From the NCBI GenBank assembly GCA_949130485.1, contig OX422190.1, forward strand, positions 4,079,855 through 4,143,854: a DNA stretch of 64,000 bases, in the 5' to 3' direction. Below are positions 9,600-19,526 of the stretch, in pieces (within the stretch, counting starts at the first letter, position 1; each line of letters starts with the position of its first letter). This stretch comes from Agelas oroides. Lineage: Eukaryota; Porifera; Demospongiae; Agelasida; Agelasidae. The notes under the pieces are model-generated. The model had not been told where the DNA came from. It did no database searches and saw only the letters and a program-made list of their open reading frames with translations. A program made the translations under genes and the position numbers.

Positions 9600-11510
9600 T
9601 TATTATATATTCATACACCTATATTGTTTTCTCTGTAAGAACAGTGCTAAAACTTTTTCAAGTTACAAGAAGAAAGAACATCGTACTTTCAATTTACCAA
9701 GTTACAAGCAGTGATCTTACTGCAGCAGAGCTCCAGAGCCGCCAACACTAACTAATGTATACTCGCAGTGGTGCCGTAAAACGAGTGAGGAAACTATTTT
9801 GTCATTGCCCGGTAAATTTGAAACTTTTTGAGCTACGAATAGACTCCTGGTCCTAGCTTAGCAAAAAAAATTTGAAGCTGTTCCCACGTATTGTTACCGA
9901 GATATGGACTCACAAAAATCATGAATATTATTATGTAAAATTTATGAGGTGTACAGTAGCTCCCTAAGAAGCGCGCTTTGACAACTGCCAGAATACAGCT
10001 TTCTGTGCTTTTCAAGCCAGCAGGAGTGAGTGTAGCAAGTAAGTGTGGATTATGGGTGTTGTAGAAATGGTTTGATACAATATAAAAGAGTGCATAAACA
10101 TGCCACCATCATGAATCGTACTACAGAACCGAATACTACATGGACAAAAGATCAAGTAGTAGAAGAGAGCTGTCATTTTCAGGTAGTGGTTCTACCAGTA
10201 TCTGCAGTCACAGTTATCTGTCACCACCAGCAGAATGGAAGAATGAGCATGCTCATACACATGCTGTCTTTAGGTGTTCCCTTGGTGTGTCTGGTATGTT
10301 GTCAGCGTAGGCATGATGTGACAAGGGCATTAGCCAACCCTAGTTATACACCTGGATGGAGAAAGAATACCAGCAAGGGTTCAACTAAGAGCAGCGATTG
10401 TTATGTAGTTAATTGCTAGCCTTGTTCCCAGGCTCTTCCCCACCTTTTCGGTATATACTCTATACGAATTCAAATATGAATTATAAAATTCAAGAGTGTG
10501 GATTCGATTCAGAGTGCAGGAGACGACTCGGCAGAGTACACCCACAGAGGTGAGGTACAGGCTAATGCAACAGTATTTTAAATTCTAAATATATTGTGCG
10601 TCCGCGCCATCCCTACATAGAGAGTCTACCGACTCTCTGATACAGATCGAGTGTGACAAAGGTATGAAACTGACAACTGCTAGGCACGTAGCAGGTCAGA
10701 TCAAGAACAAAGAACAGGCTGAGCCCTTGTCAACATGTCTAAAGAGGAATCATGGCACTTGAGGTACCAGAGAGCCTGGCTGCTACAATGCCATAGGCTT
10801 TACTGTTAGGTAGTGGAATCGTTGGTTACAGTAAGGGTCAATGTTGGGCAGGTAACACATTGTTTCTGATCTAGCTAATGCAGCAACATGATAGCCTTGT
10901 GTCCAGACCATTCTCAATTCCCTTTCAGTGTGCTAAAATGGAGGGAGGAGGCCTGAGAGATCTCGTCACGTACGGTGACATTGGGTAGCATCAGCTAGAC
11001 ACATGGGAACGATGTCCCGCAAAAGATCTCAATCCCCTTTCTTGTATGCTGGTCAAAAAGGAGGAGGCCAGAGCATTCATACAGCATCAACAGGGTTTTG
11101 GTATACTGGACACAGAATTATTGTGGTTGGGCACTGCCCTGTGTGTCTACTTTCTGTCTACCAGACACTGCCTGACGTCACCATTCACAATGAGACCTCA
11201 TAGGCCTTCCTTAAGGCTTGTAAGCCATCAAAAACTGGATGATGGATTGACCTGAGGACAAGGCTACAACATGGTTCTCAAGTTAATCACCAAGTACAGC
11301 TTGACAGTCGATAACGAGCTGACTGTTCTCTGGGAAATGCACATGCAAACAGAGGGTTCACTTACTGGACGCAAGTGTGTTGCAGGTTGTACGACCAAAA
11401 GGAACACACAATGCTCTGTAGGACATATCAGCTGCTTGAACATTCCCACAACTGAAGGGAGAGAACATATAGACCTAGCTTGTAGGGGAAGTGGTAACAA
11501 CAGACACTAC
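9600..11510. other. No supported gene; fragments of dispersed repeats
   Basis: The longest frame (about 10045-10419, 124 codons) has no motif, no splice context and biased, repeat-like content. Fragments of the CCCAGGC MITE family occur near 10420, 10893 and 11195-11268. The TATATTG-GCGTC-GCGCC block near 10590 is shared with 2475 and 6220. Confidence 0.4.
10619..10638. repeat. Hairpin with TACC loop after CCCTACAT (second copy)
   Basis: Same stem, loop and flanks as at 4659-4678. Here the preceding sequence GCGCCATCCCTACAT is complete. Confidence 0.7.
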
Positions 11511-11513
11511 ACA

Positions 11514-11580
11514 AGACTTAAAAAACATTAAAAATGTATAAGGATGTAGGGATGGCATGCCAAAAAGTATGCAAACAAGG
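11514..11580. mobile_element. Partial arm of the long-TIR element of 337-1578
   Basis: AGACTTAAAAAACATTAAAA, followed by the GATGTAGGGATGG and CAAAAAGTATGCAAACAAGG blocks, matches the outer half of the arm at 337-410. No partner arm is nearby. Confidence 0.7.
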
Positions 11581-11689
11581 TAATATTCATGTTTTCAACT
11601 CAGTGTATGTCACAATTATATTTTGCTTACAGTCAAGAGTGTTTCATTGGAAATTCCATGTAAAAGCTCCACCCACTAAGTGAGGGGTC

Positions 11690-11925
11690 AGCTGCATGTC
11701 AGTTGACACACTGCTAATTTTGCACACCAATTTTGACACATTGGTAGAATAACACACTTGTTATTTAGCACACTTGCTGAATAGCACACTACTAATTTGG
11801 CACACTGTCCAGTTAGCACATGTGTAGTTTTGACACACCTAACAATTTGACATGTGTGTAGGTGTGTCAAAACTGGAGACATCACTTTTGACACACTTTA
11901 TGTGTCAGATTAGCACACTTTTTTT
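11690..11925. repeat. Degenerate short repeats of GCACAC/GACACA
   Basis: Units such as TTAGCACACTTG, TTTTGACACA and TTTGGCACACTG recur every 15-25 bp in both orientations. The block is low-complexity and not coding. Confidence 0.6.
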
Positions 11926-11974
11926 TTTCTGTGTGGTGAAGGCCTGGGCATGAGGCTACCACTCACTGGTGGTT

Positions 11975-12965
11975 GTTAGACGTTGTAGCTGCTAAGTCTT
12001 GTATTGTGAATTAATTAGTATATAGCCTGGTATTGACTAAAGGTAACTGTATCTCCATTCTATGCATGTAGAGTGAAGACACCAGAACTAGTGTCACAAA
12101 CTAGCACAGGTGAACTTGACTTTGGCATAGCAAAGCTACTCTAGCAGGGTCTGCAGCCAGTTCTGGGATGGTCTCACTGGAGTCAAATTCCTCATCATCA
12201 GCACTTAGGTTAGCTAAATGGAGTTAGCAGGCAGGATCCCATACCCCAGGCAGGGCTATGCATGTCAGGTTGCAGATCGCACACAATTATAGCTCTAGCT
12301 TGATCGTACCTTGATGCAACCACAATTGAGCTACCCCCCTCTTCTTAATGAGACCCAAGTGTGAAAGTGTCAGTTCTGGATGCAATCGTGGGGCTTCCTT
12401 CGCTGGTATGGTGGATGGCAATGGAGACACAGGTCAGCATGCTATCAGAGCTACATCTAAATTTAGGTAAAAGCACTCAGAACTAGGCTAACCCACTCAC
12501 TGCATGTACAGTATTGACCTAAGCATTAGTTACCATAGAAACTTATAGTAGGTATGTGATAGTATAGCAAGGTTTTATTTATCTCAGTTGCAATCACTGA
12601 CATACCAAAGAATTCCATTGCATTTCTCAATCTGCACTGCTGGTTGTGGTTTAGCCATACAATGGCTTCCCAGGTTACCTTACAATATGAAGCAGGGATG
12701 CTTAGCAAGCAACTTCAAAGGCCTAAGCTTTAGGGGTAAGTGCAAAACCTGGACTCTAAACCGACTCGTGGACTGGACTATGGTTATAGAGGCCATCAAG
12801 CTGCAACCAAGTAGTTTTTACTACCCTTTAACTAGCAACTAGAAATTTTCTTGGTGGTATAAAATCTCTATTAGTTATCAGGACAGCTGTTGCACATGCC
12901 TCACCAATGATCAGAACTACAGTTTGATAGGTTCCCTGCCCATGCACTGGCTGCTACTCAATCTC
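11975..12965. repeat. Right arm of the long inverted repeat
   Basis: Reverse-complement partner of 6960-7850. Unlike the left arm, it runs directly into the upstream region of the second secreted-protein gene. Its distal end (12880-12965) is also present in direct orientation at 7960-8040. Confidence 0.65.
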
Positions 12966-13189
12966 AAAAGATTAGCTAGAACACAACAATTAGTACTGCA
13001 ACAACACAAAGCAAAATGAAGCCCTGTCTAATTGGAAGAACGTGGGAAGTCTACCTTGGTAGGTCTTCTAACCACTTAAAGCGCACAATCAATCAATCGA
13101 TCACCGTCTTCATTGATGTTAGTTTACCAAACTACAGTATTAGCTAGATAGTTGAGTCTGACTATAAGTTAATATATGTACATCCAAGC

Positions 13190-13951
13190 ATGCCGGTCAT
13201 TTGGGTGCTTGTTGGTCTCCTCAGTACTCTTGTCACCAATACTGCAGCGCAGTCCTGCCCGGCAAACCTCAACTCTGAAGCCCAAATTGTTCTTTATGCT
13301 GACAGAACAACCCCTCTAGATACAGGACTTCCAACTGCTGGTGTGGATACCAACCTGACGTTCTTCAGGGAAGTTTTAGGATTTGATGATGCTCGAATTC
13401 AGCATGAGACTCAAAATGCATTTCAGTTCTTCAATGAAAGGTTTGGTTTGGACTTCTCTCTCCTGGAGCCCAATGAACTAGGTGTACACTTCTTCCAAAA
13501 TGCCACCTTTCAACCATTCAGGGTAGTCTGTGGTCCTACTGCAAACTTCAACCGCTGGCTTCTCACTGGAAACACTCAGTCAAGATCCTTTACTACAGCT
13601 TTTGGTGGATACCGTGTTGACTTTACTGGAGAGCAGACACTGAGAGGAACGTATGGTGGAGAAGATGGAATCCAGGTCACTAGCAGTAGAGCTCTTGGAT
13701 ATGAATATATTTCTATTTCAATTCCTCGTCGTGATCCACTTGTGATTCAACGGTGGACTCCAATACCAAATGAAGCAGCACGAATTGGACTCTTTGTCTT
13801 GTTCTATGAGCTGTCTCATCCAACACTGGGTCAAGGGGCTCAACAAGGATTTAGTCAGGCAGAACTTGTCACTGAAAATGGGACAAGTATTCTTCGTCGA
13901 TCTGGGAGTTCCATTCTTACTTTTCCACCTAATGTCCTTAGTTTTAACTGA
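13190..13951 (+). CDS. Secreted protein of unknown function, copy 2
   Basis: A 253-residue frame, single exon, paralogue of 8155-8922 in the same orientation 5 kb downstream. The signal peptide (about residues 1-20, ending TAA before QSCP) is conserved. So are FDDARIQHETQNAF, GEQTLRGTYGG, IPRRDPLVIQRWTPIPNEA and the C-terminal LTFPPNVLSFN. Two of the three sequons (near 55 and 104) and the C-terminal NGT are kept. Changes concentrate in the loop after the signal peptide and around residues 106-140, and both frames are open, which suggests that both copies have been kept as working genes. Promoter-proximal sequence (12880-13190) is related to that of copy 1. Function unknown. Confidence 0.8.
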   Translation: MPVIWVLVGLLSTLVTNTAAQSCPANLNSEAQIVLYADRTTPLDTGLPTAGVDTNLTFFREVLGFDDARIQHETQNAFQFFNERFGLDFSLLEPNELGVHFFQNATFQPFRVVCGPTANFNRWLLTGNTQSRSFTTAFGGYRVDFTGEQTLRGTYGGEDGIQVTSSRALGYEYISISIPRRDPLVIQRWTPIPNEAARIGLFVLFYELSHPTLGQGAQQGFSQAELVTENGTSILRRSGSSILTFPPNVLSFN

Positions 13952-14200
13952 TAGGCATGAAAAGTGATTAACGAACTATATTACCTGTACAGTGTAGTGT
14001 TGTACTGTAACCTTGTTTAAAAACAATATTGTAGGCATAAATTGCTTCTATCTGTGACAGAAATGCACCAGAAAAGGCCACGGAGGTCTAGCTACACGTA
14101 ACACCTCTCTATTACGGCCCTCCGAATTGCGGACACCTCCGTTGTACAGACGGTTGACTAGGGTCCCGAACGGTCGGCCATAGAAACGTGTACTTACTTG
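13952..14200. other. 3' flank of copy 2
   Basis: Nothing recognised other than AT-rich sequence running up to a MITE. Confidence 0.35.
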
Positions 14201-14210
14201 ACCTCCGAAT

Positions 14211-14611
14211 TTAGCCTCGTTCCCAGGCCGTTCCCGGCTCCAGTTTTGATCGCTTGCAGTATAAAAACGGAGGGGAAGGCCTGGGAGAAAGAGTCACGTG
14301 CGTGACGTCAGGTAGACGTGAGGGTAGACGTGAGGGGGGGCGGTGCCCGACGAAGAATCTCGAGGTCCTTCCTGTAATATCTTGTCCAAGAACTTGAGAC
14401 TGTAACATTCGAAATACAGCGTCAATACAGCTCGTTGTTTGGTAGACTCGAGGCTGATCAACGCAAAGTTTGTGAGTTACAACGACCGGGCACCGCCCCC
14501 CTCACGTCTACCTGACGTCACGCACGTGACTCTTTCTCCCAGGCCTTCCCCTCCGTTTTTATACTGCAAGCGATCAAAACTGGAGCCGGGAACGGCCTGG
14601 GAACGAGGCTA
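14211..14611. mobile_element. Foldback MITE, hAT-like, target duplication CTCCGAAT
   Basis: Arms of about 130 bp start TTAGCCTCGTTCCCAGGCCG and pair with the end at 14611. CTCCGAAT flanks it at 14203-14210 and 14612-14619. The arms contain the TACTGCAAGCGATCAAAAC block of the family and an inner inverted segment, TCACGTCTACCTGACGTCA. Confidence 0.85.
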
Positions 14612-14635
14612 CTCCGAATTAAGGCCTCTCTATTC

Positions 14636-14688
14636 TAGTTTGGTTCCCAGACCCTTCCTGTATGGGCGGGGCCTGGGAACCAAACTAT
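14636..14688. mobile_element. 53-bp MITE remnant, target duplication CTCTATTC
   Basis: It runs TAGTTTGGTTCCCAGACCC ... GGGGCCTGGGAACCAAACTA. CTCTATTC flanks it at 14628-14635 and 14689-14696. Its ends differ from the main family, but it has the same design and the same 8-bp duplication. Confidence 0.7.
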
Positions 14689-14847
14689 CTCTATTCCGTA
14701 AGATGTCTGCTCCCCAAATGGGTACTTATTGAACTGCATAACAATGGCAGAAGGCCACGCCCCACATCGCTGTTCAATCCACGTGCGTCGTATAGATGAA
14801 TGAATTTTTAATTTTCAACAGGATAGTCCCATTGGCCATTGGCCAGT

Positions 14848-16195
14848 CTACCTGGGAGTCCTGCGTGGGACATTTAACATGTATACAGAGAAGCAAGAAT
14901 ATACATATAAGACATTGTGAACAAAACAATGAAATTCACAAACATAAGAGAAAACATGAACTAAAGGAGGATAAAATTTAAAAAAAAGTGATCTTAGTTT
15001 ATTCTTAAATGAACACATGGACGTGAGTAGCCTGCATTCCTTTGTTAGGTTATTCCAGTCTTGAGTTCCTTTGAATGTGAATGAATTTTTAAAGAAATTT
15101 GTATTTGCTCCTCTCTGGTAAAGACACATAGACCCTTTGGTTCTCCCTTTGTTGGCCTCAAACCTTGAGCTTAAGGTAGCGGGCACTTGACTCCAAACAC
15201 ATTTATACACTAGGCACAACCTGTTCATGTTCCTTTGAGCCTCTAATGTTGTCCAGTTCAGTTCCTTACGTAGTTCTCCACTATGGGTTCTCGGAGGTCT
15301 TGACAATATGATTCTCATTCCGTAATTCTGAACTCTTTCCAACTTCTGCCTCAAGCACTGTGAATATTCTTGCCAAACAACCGAACAGTAATTGAGGTAG
15401 GGTAGCACCAGGGCATTATAGATTTGCTTTTTTGTTCTAGACGGCAGCACTCCACTCCATCTCTTCAACTTCCCTAGCCCCACAAAGCATTTCTTTCTCA
15501 CATACTCAATGTGGTCATTCCACGTTAGGCCTACGTCCAGGAACACTCAAAGACATTTCACAGTCCTACTCCTCTCCAACAGCTGACCTCTCATTTCAGC
15601 CTTTACTTCATTCAACTCCTTCTCCCTCCTCTTTCTTCCAATAAGCATGAGATTTGTTTTCTTCACATTCAGTCATTCCAGTCTGCCCATTGAGATACAT
15701 TCTCTACATCTTCCTCAAGGCACCTCTCCAATATAACTGCATCCCTCGCTACAACAGTCATAGTGGTATCATCAGTGTACTGCATCACTTTCATTGCTAT
15801 TCTGGATAGTCCTTGGAAGATCATTCACATACAGCAAGAACAGAAGGGGACCAAGTATGGAGCCCTGAGGTACTCCCTTCTTCACCTCTGTCCAATCACT
15901 CCTTGACCCATCCAGGCATACCCTTTGTTTCCTGCAACTCAAGTAATTTCTAAACCATTCTAATTCTCCACCTCGAATTCCATACTTCATCAGCTTTCTC
16001 AACAGGATTCTGTGGTTAACCGTGTCAAACGCCTTGCTTAAATCAATAAACACAGAGCCGACCAACATATCTTTATCCACTGCATCCCTCCAATCCTCTA
16101 CCAGATTCACTAATGCATGCTGAGTCGAGTGCCCTGGTCGGAAGCCAAACTGTGCTGGATCTAAAATCTTGTTTTCCTGTAGATAGTCATACCCG
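14848..16195 (-). pseudogene. 5'-truncated non-LTR retrotransposon (LINE) reverse transcriptase
   Basis: Reading leftwards from 16195, the frame contains PAQFGFRPGHSTQHALVNL, FIDLSKAFDTVNHRILL and GVPQGSILGPLLFLLYVNDL, i.e. the fingers and palm of a LINE reverse transcriptase. The catalytic YADD is YTDD here (near 15775). The frame breaks at about 15772 and resumes by 15546 with VFLDVGLTWNDH and the typical thumb and C-terminal region (NALVLPYLNYCSVVWQEY). The endonuclease domain and ORF1 are missing. It is a dead copy, different in sequence from the intact LINE at 48.3-53.3 kb. Clade not assigned. Confidence 0.85.
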
Positions 16196-16499
16196 TGCAA
16201 ACTATTGCGCGAAATCCATGCGCGGTTTGCGTACTTTTCCCGCAGGGATACACGCAAAATTTCGTGTAATAAACTTAATATTTCGCAGATGAGTTGTATA
16301 ATATCGTAGTAACTCAACCACGCAAGCTCGCGACGACTCGCAGATTTACTGCGGAAATGCCCGGCGTATAACAACGCAGAACAGCTGTGATATAAAACTT
16401 TTAGTGTAAAAGAGAGCCGGACTTCCTGACAGGACATCGAGTACAAGTACTGCAGATCTGCATAAATTGCAAACATAGCCAGGCTTCCTTGCAACCCAT
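16196..16499. other. No gene seen
   Basis: Sequence upstream of the truncated LINE. It has no motif in any frame. Confidence 0.35.
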
Positions 16500-16582
16500 A
16501 GCCTGGTTTCTCGTCCAAGTTTTGGATAGTGTAAAGGCCGGATGAGAAACTGGATGGCGGGAATGCCTGGGAACGAGGCTAG
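16500..16582. mobile_element. Diverged MITE of the CCTGGGAACGAGG family
   Basis: It runs AGCCTGGTTTCTCGTCC ... GCCTGGGAACGAGGCTAG with partial pairing between the ends. No clear target duplication. Confidence 0.45.
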
Positions 16583-16686
16583 ACTGACAAGTTAATCCGC
16601 GAAGACCGTTGTTAAACGCCAGTAACTGCTGATTATAATCCTAGCACCCAGACCAATAGTGCAAACTCATTGCAATTACTTTTTAC

Positions 16687-17594
16687 TAGCCTCGTACCCA
16701 GGCTCCTCCCCATGTAGAACAACGGGTATGTTGGTTTCACCATAGGAGGTATATTATCTATGGTTTTACGAAGACGAAATACAATCTGCCCACCTATTAA
16801 TTTGAACCTCAATGATCACCAACTAGAGAATGTTAAAAGTTATAAATATTTGGGGTTATTGCTATCTTCAGACCTCAGTTGGACTCACCATATTGAAAGC
16901 ACCTGCACCATAGAAAACTTCTGGGCCTACTATACCGCCAATTCAGTAGCAATACTGACCCACAAGTTATGGCAAAACTCTATCCCTTGTGAGACCACAC
17001 TTGGAATATGGAGCTCAAGTCTGGCATCCATATACGGCCAAAGATACACATACATTGGAGAAAGTTCAGCAGTTTGGATTACGGATCTGTACAAGGCACT
17101 GGAATTCAAGCTACCAAGACTTACTAGATATCTTCCAGTTACCCTCACTGGAGAATCGGAGGCTTTTTTTGTCACTGTCAACTTTTTTTAAGATTATTCA
17201 TAATCTCATTTACTTCCCAGTCAATTCTCACCCAACACCCCTCTCATCCTCTTTAAGGTGTAATCATGATCAACAATATAGTATTCCTTTTGCACGCACA
17301 AATCACTTTAAATACTCATTTTTACCTAATTCTATCTCTCTATAGAATAATTTACCCTTAGAAGCTGTTAATTGTACCACTCTTCCTACGTTTAAGTATT
17401 ATACTCTGCCACTCTTTCTGTACTGTAATAGTATTACTTTGGGTACACTGTTATATTAGCAGTTGGCTATTTGTGTATCCATTGCACTTATGCATAAATT
17501 TGCATAGAAAAAAACAAAAAAAAAAACAAACCAAAAAAAACAAACAGGGAGAGCCTGGGTGTTCTACATGGGGAGGAGCCTGGGTACGAGGCTA
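16687..17594. mobile_element. MITE split by a LINE, target duplication CTTTTTAC
   Basis: TIRs TAGCCTCGTACCCAGGCTCC ... GGAGCCTGGGTACGAGGCTA continue inward through CCCCATGTAGAACA, giving arms of about 38 bp. The 8-bp duplication CTTTTTAC is at 16679-16686 and 17595-17602. The LINE fragment at about 16740-17550 sits between the arms, so the MITE is the older insertion. Confidence 0.8.
16740..17550 (+). pseudogene. 3' end of a LINE inserted in a MITE
   Basis: The frame from about 16760 reads NLNDHQLENVKSYKYLGLLL and SSDLSWTHHIES, shifts frame near 16910 and again near 16985, then reads PHLEYGAQVWHPYTAKDT and LPSLENRRLFLSLSTFFKII. These are the thumb and C-terminal segments of a non-LTR reverse transcriptase. 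An A-rich tail lies at about 17508-17545. It is 5' truncated and broken by at least two frameshifts. No catalytic YxDD region remains. Confidence 0.8.
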
Positions 17595-17839
17595 CTTTTT
17601 ACAGCAATGAACCGTTAGTCCGATCGGGTCTGAATTCCATGTCAGTGTAGTCCCTACTCCAGTCCACACTCCAAATTTTTGCATCCAAGGAGCCGAATGG
17701 CAACACTTATTAGTATCACGTATGAAACTTTAACTCTGTGGAAGCACAAAGGACCTTTGAATACCCGGTATTATTGGTCACAAGTAAAAAGTAATTATGC
17801 ATATTTGTCATAATGAACATATATGTACTTATTATGACA

Positions 17840-18245
17840 CATAATAATGTGGGCTAAGAGGAGGCAGGACATAATGGTCACATCATAGCAACAATCAGTG
17901 TGCTCTGATGACATCCCAAGGTCAAGAATCGTTGATATTGGCTACAAGAATGACTCTATGGACCAAGTCATGATGGGAGCACAGGGTGTCAAAATTGGTT
18001 ATTAACGGTGTACCTTGCAGGCTAAACTCGTAAATTGTCTGTTAAAATGCTAGGTAAGTCACAAGATGCCTATTTTGACTGCCAGACATCTTTAGCTTTG
18101 TCAAAAACCTTGTATGCCTATTGCACCCATCGTGACTTTGTCTATAAAGTCGTTCATGTAGCCTGCATCCACGACCTTGGACTGTCAGTTAATTGTGTCT
18201 ATCATGGGACAGTGTCCTCCCTCCTCTTATGTGGGCTCTGATGGC
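17840..18245. repeat. Diverged inverted repeat of about 400 bp
   Basis: GTGGGCTAAGAGGAGGCAGGAC near 17850 and the block CCAAGGTC ... CAAGTCATGATGGG (17920-17980) return in reverse complement at 18040-18240 with many substitutions. It is probably an old MITE. Confidence 0.5.
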
Positions 18246-18787
18246 AGTAGAATGTCATACAGCCATAACATAACACAACAGTAGTTCCTGCAGGATAAGA
18301 GTTATTTGTTTCCTGGGCGGTACTGGCGAGCCCGAACGTTTATCTTCTCTTTGCGTATCCACTTCCACCTTTTCGTTTCATCCTCCCCATGCAGTTTCCC
18401 AATCAGAAAACAACGAAACACATGCACTGGAAGGGGAAACAAACAAAAAAAAAGGGTAATTTACAGAATAGACTTTCAAACTCAATACAGTGGAACCATG
18501 CTTAATGGACACTTCTCAACAGTAGACTCCCACAATATAATGGACAATTCCAAAAGTCCCAACTGTCTTTTGATTCACTTAATACTTGAGCAACCCCTGA
18601 ATAGGTGACAAAATGTTGGTTCCGAATGGTGTCGGCCACTGTAGAGCCTGACAAATCTAGTCAAGAGTTTTCCAGCCAATGGTTTTTGTCTCATCTACAA
18701 TAGCTACAGTGAGCTGTCAAAAGTAAGTGGTGGTTACTGATGTAAGTAATCCAGGGATAGGCATAAGGTAAATATGGTTACTACTGT

Positions 18788-19048
18788 CAAGAGCGCATAA
18801 GAACGGGCGGCTAGAGTAAGAGCGTGTAACTCCGATAGAAGCCCATAGTCTGGGCAAAATTATTGAAGCGTAATGAAAATAGAACACCCGGTCACGTGCA
18901 TGCTTAGCAACAATGCATAATTGCTTATGTCAACGCAGCGTGTGCAGGACGTGTTACTATTTTTAGTACTGGTGGTAAATTCCGCCCGGTTTCGAGTTTT
19001 ACGTAGTTACACACTCTTACTCTAGCCGCCCGTTCTTATGCGCTCTTG
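18788..19048. mobile_element. MITE with TIRs of about 45 bp
   Basis: CAAGAGCGCATAAGAACGGG and about 25 further bases return as near-perfect reverse complement, ending CTTATGCGCTCTTG at 19048. ACTGT flanks both ends (18783-18787 and 19049-19053). Length is 261 bp and there is no coding capacity. Superfamily unclear. Confidence 0.8.
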
Positions 19049-19114
19049 ACTGTTGATGGGAAATTTTGCATTTAACATTTTTCATGATTACGAATGACAA
19101 AAATGAAAAAAAAA

Positions 19115-19166
19115 ATGCATATACATACTATATGAATGTACTATATGAATATAGTATGTATATGTT
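19115..19166. repeat. AT-rich palindrome
   Basis: CATATACATACTATATGAA ... and ...ATATAGTATGTATATG form a hairpin about 50 bp long. Confidence 0.6.
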
Positions 19167-19259
19167 GTTAATTTTTCATGTATTTAGTTGTTGTCATTTG
19201 TCGAAATGATGAAAAACGTTGCCGACCTACCGACTGCATTCCATTGTTCAGAAAATCCG

Positions 19260-19516
19260 TCAAACAACTAATTTAGTTGGAATGGCCTTACCTCGAATTG
19301 CATGTAGCCGTGTAGGATCGAACTTGATTATTCCTGCTTTCCTCGGTCTGGTTGCGCACCCGGTCGAAAGCTCCTCCCTTGTGAAGAGCAGTTCTGATAA
19401 GGCCTGTGCCAACTTGCCAGGCTCGTCTTCTACATCCACTGCTGCAAGTTGGGATGGGAGAATGTCGGGAATTAACACCCCCAAGTTGTCATCGTTTGGC
19501 ACTCCAAACCAGCACC
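19260..19516 (-). CDS. Last exon of BEN-domain gene (BEN domain)
   Basis: After the acceptor CTACTTGCAG (19517 and up) the frame reads GCWFGVPNDDNLGVLIPDI, then LAQALSELLFTREELSTGC, FDPTRLHAIRGKA and a TGA at 19260-19262. The order of hydrophobic positions, with an xLFTREEL turn followed by a basic LDP/FDP-x-LxAIR segment, matches the C-terminal half of BEN domains. These are found in chromatin and DNA-binding regulators. It begins in phase 1. The upstream exons assigned to the same gene lie at 24084-30400. A transposon (19527-20608) starts only about 10 bp upstream of the acceptor. The link to the upstream exons is by strand, order and protein style; the phase at 24084 is ambiguous and an intermediate exon may be missing. 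Confidence 0.6.
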
Positions 19517-19526
19517 CTGCAAGTAG

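Noticed and set aside
10045..10419. 124-codon plus-strand frame
   Set aside because: No motif, no splice or promoter context, and it overlaps dispersed repeat sequence.
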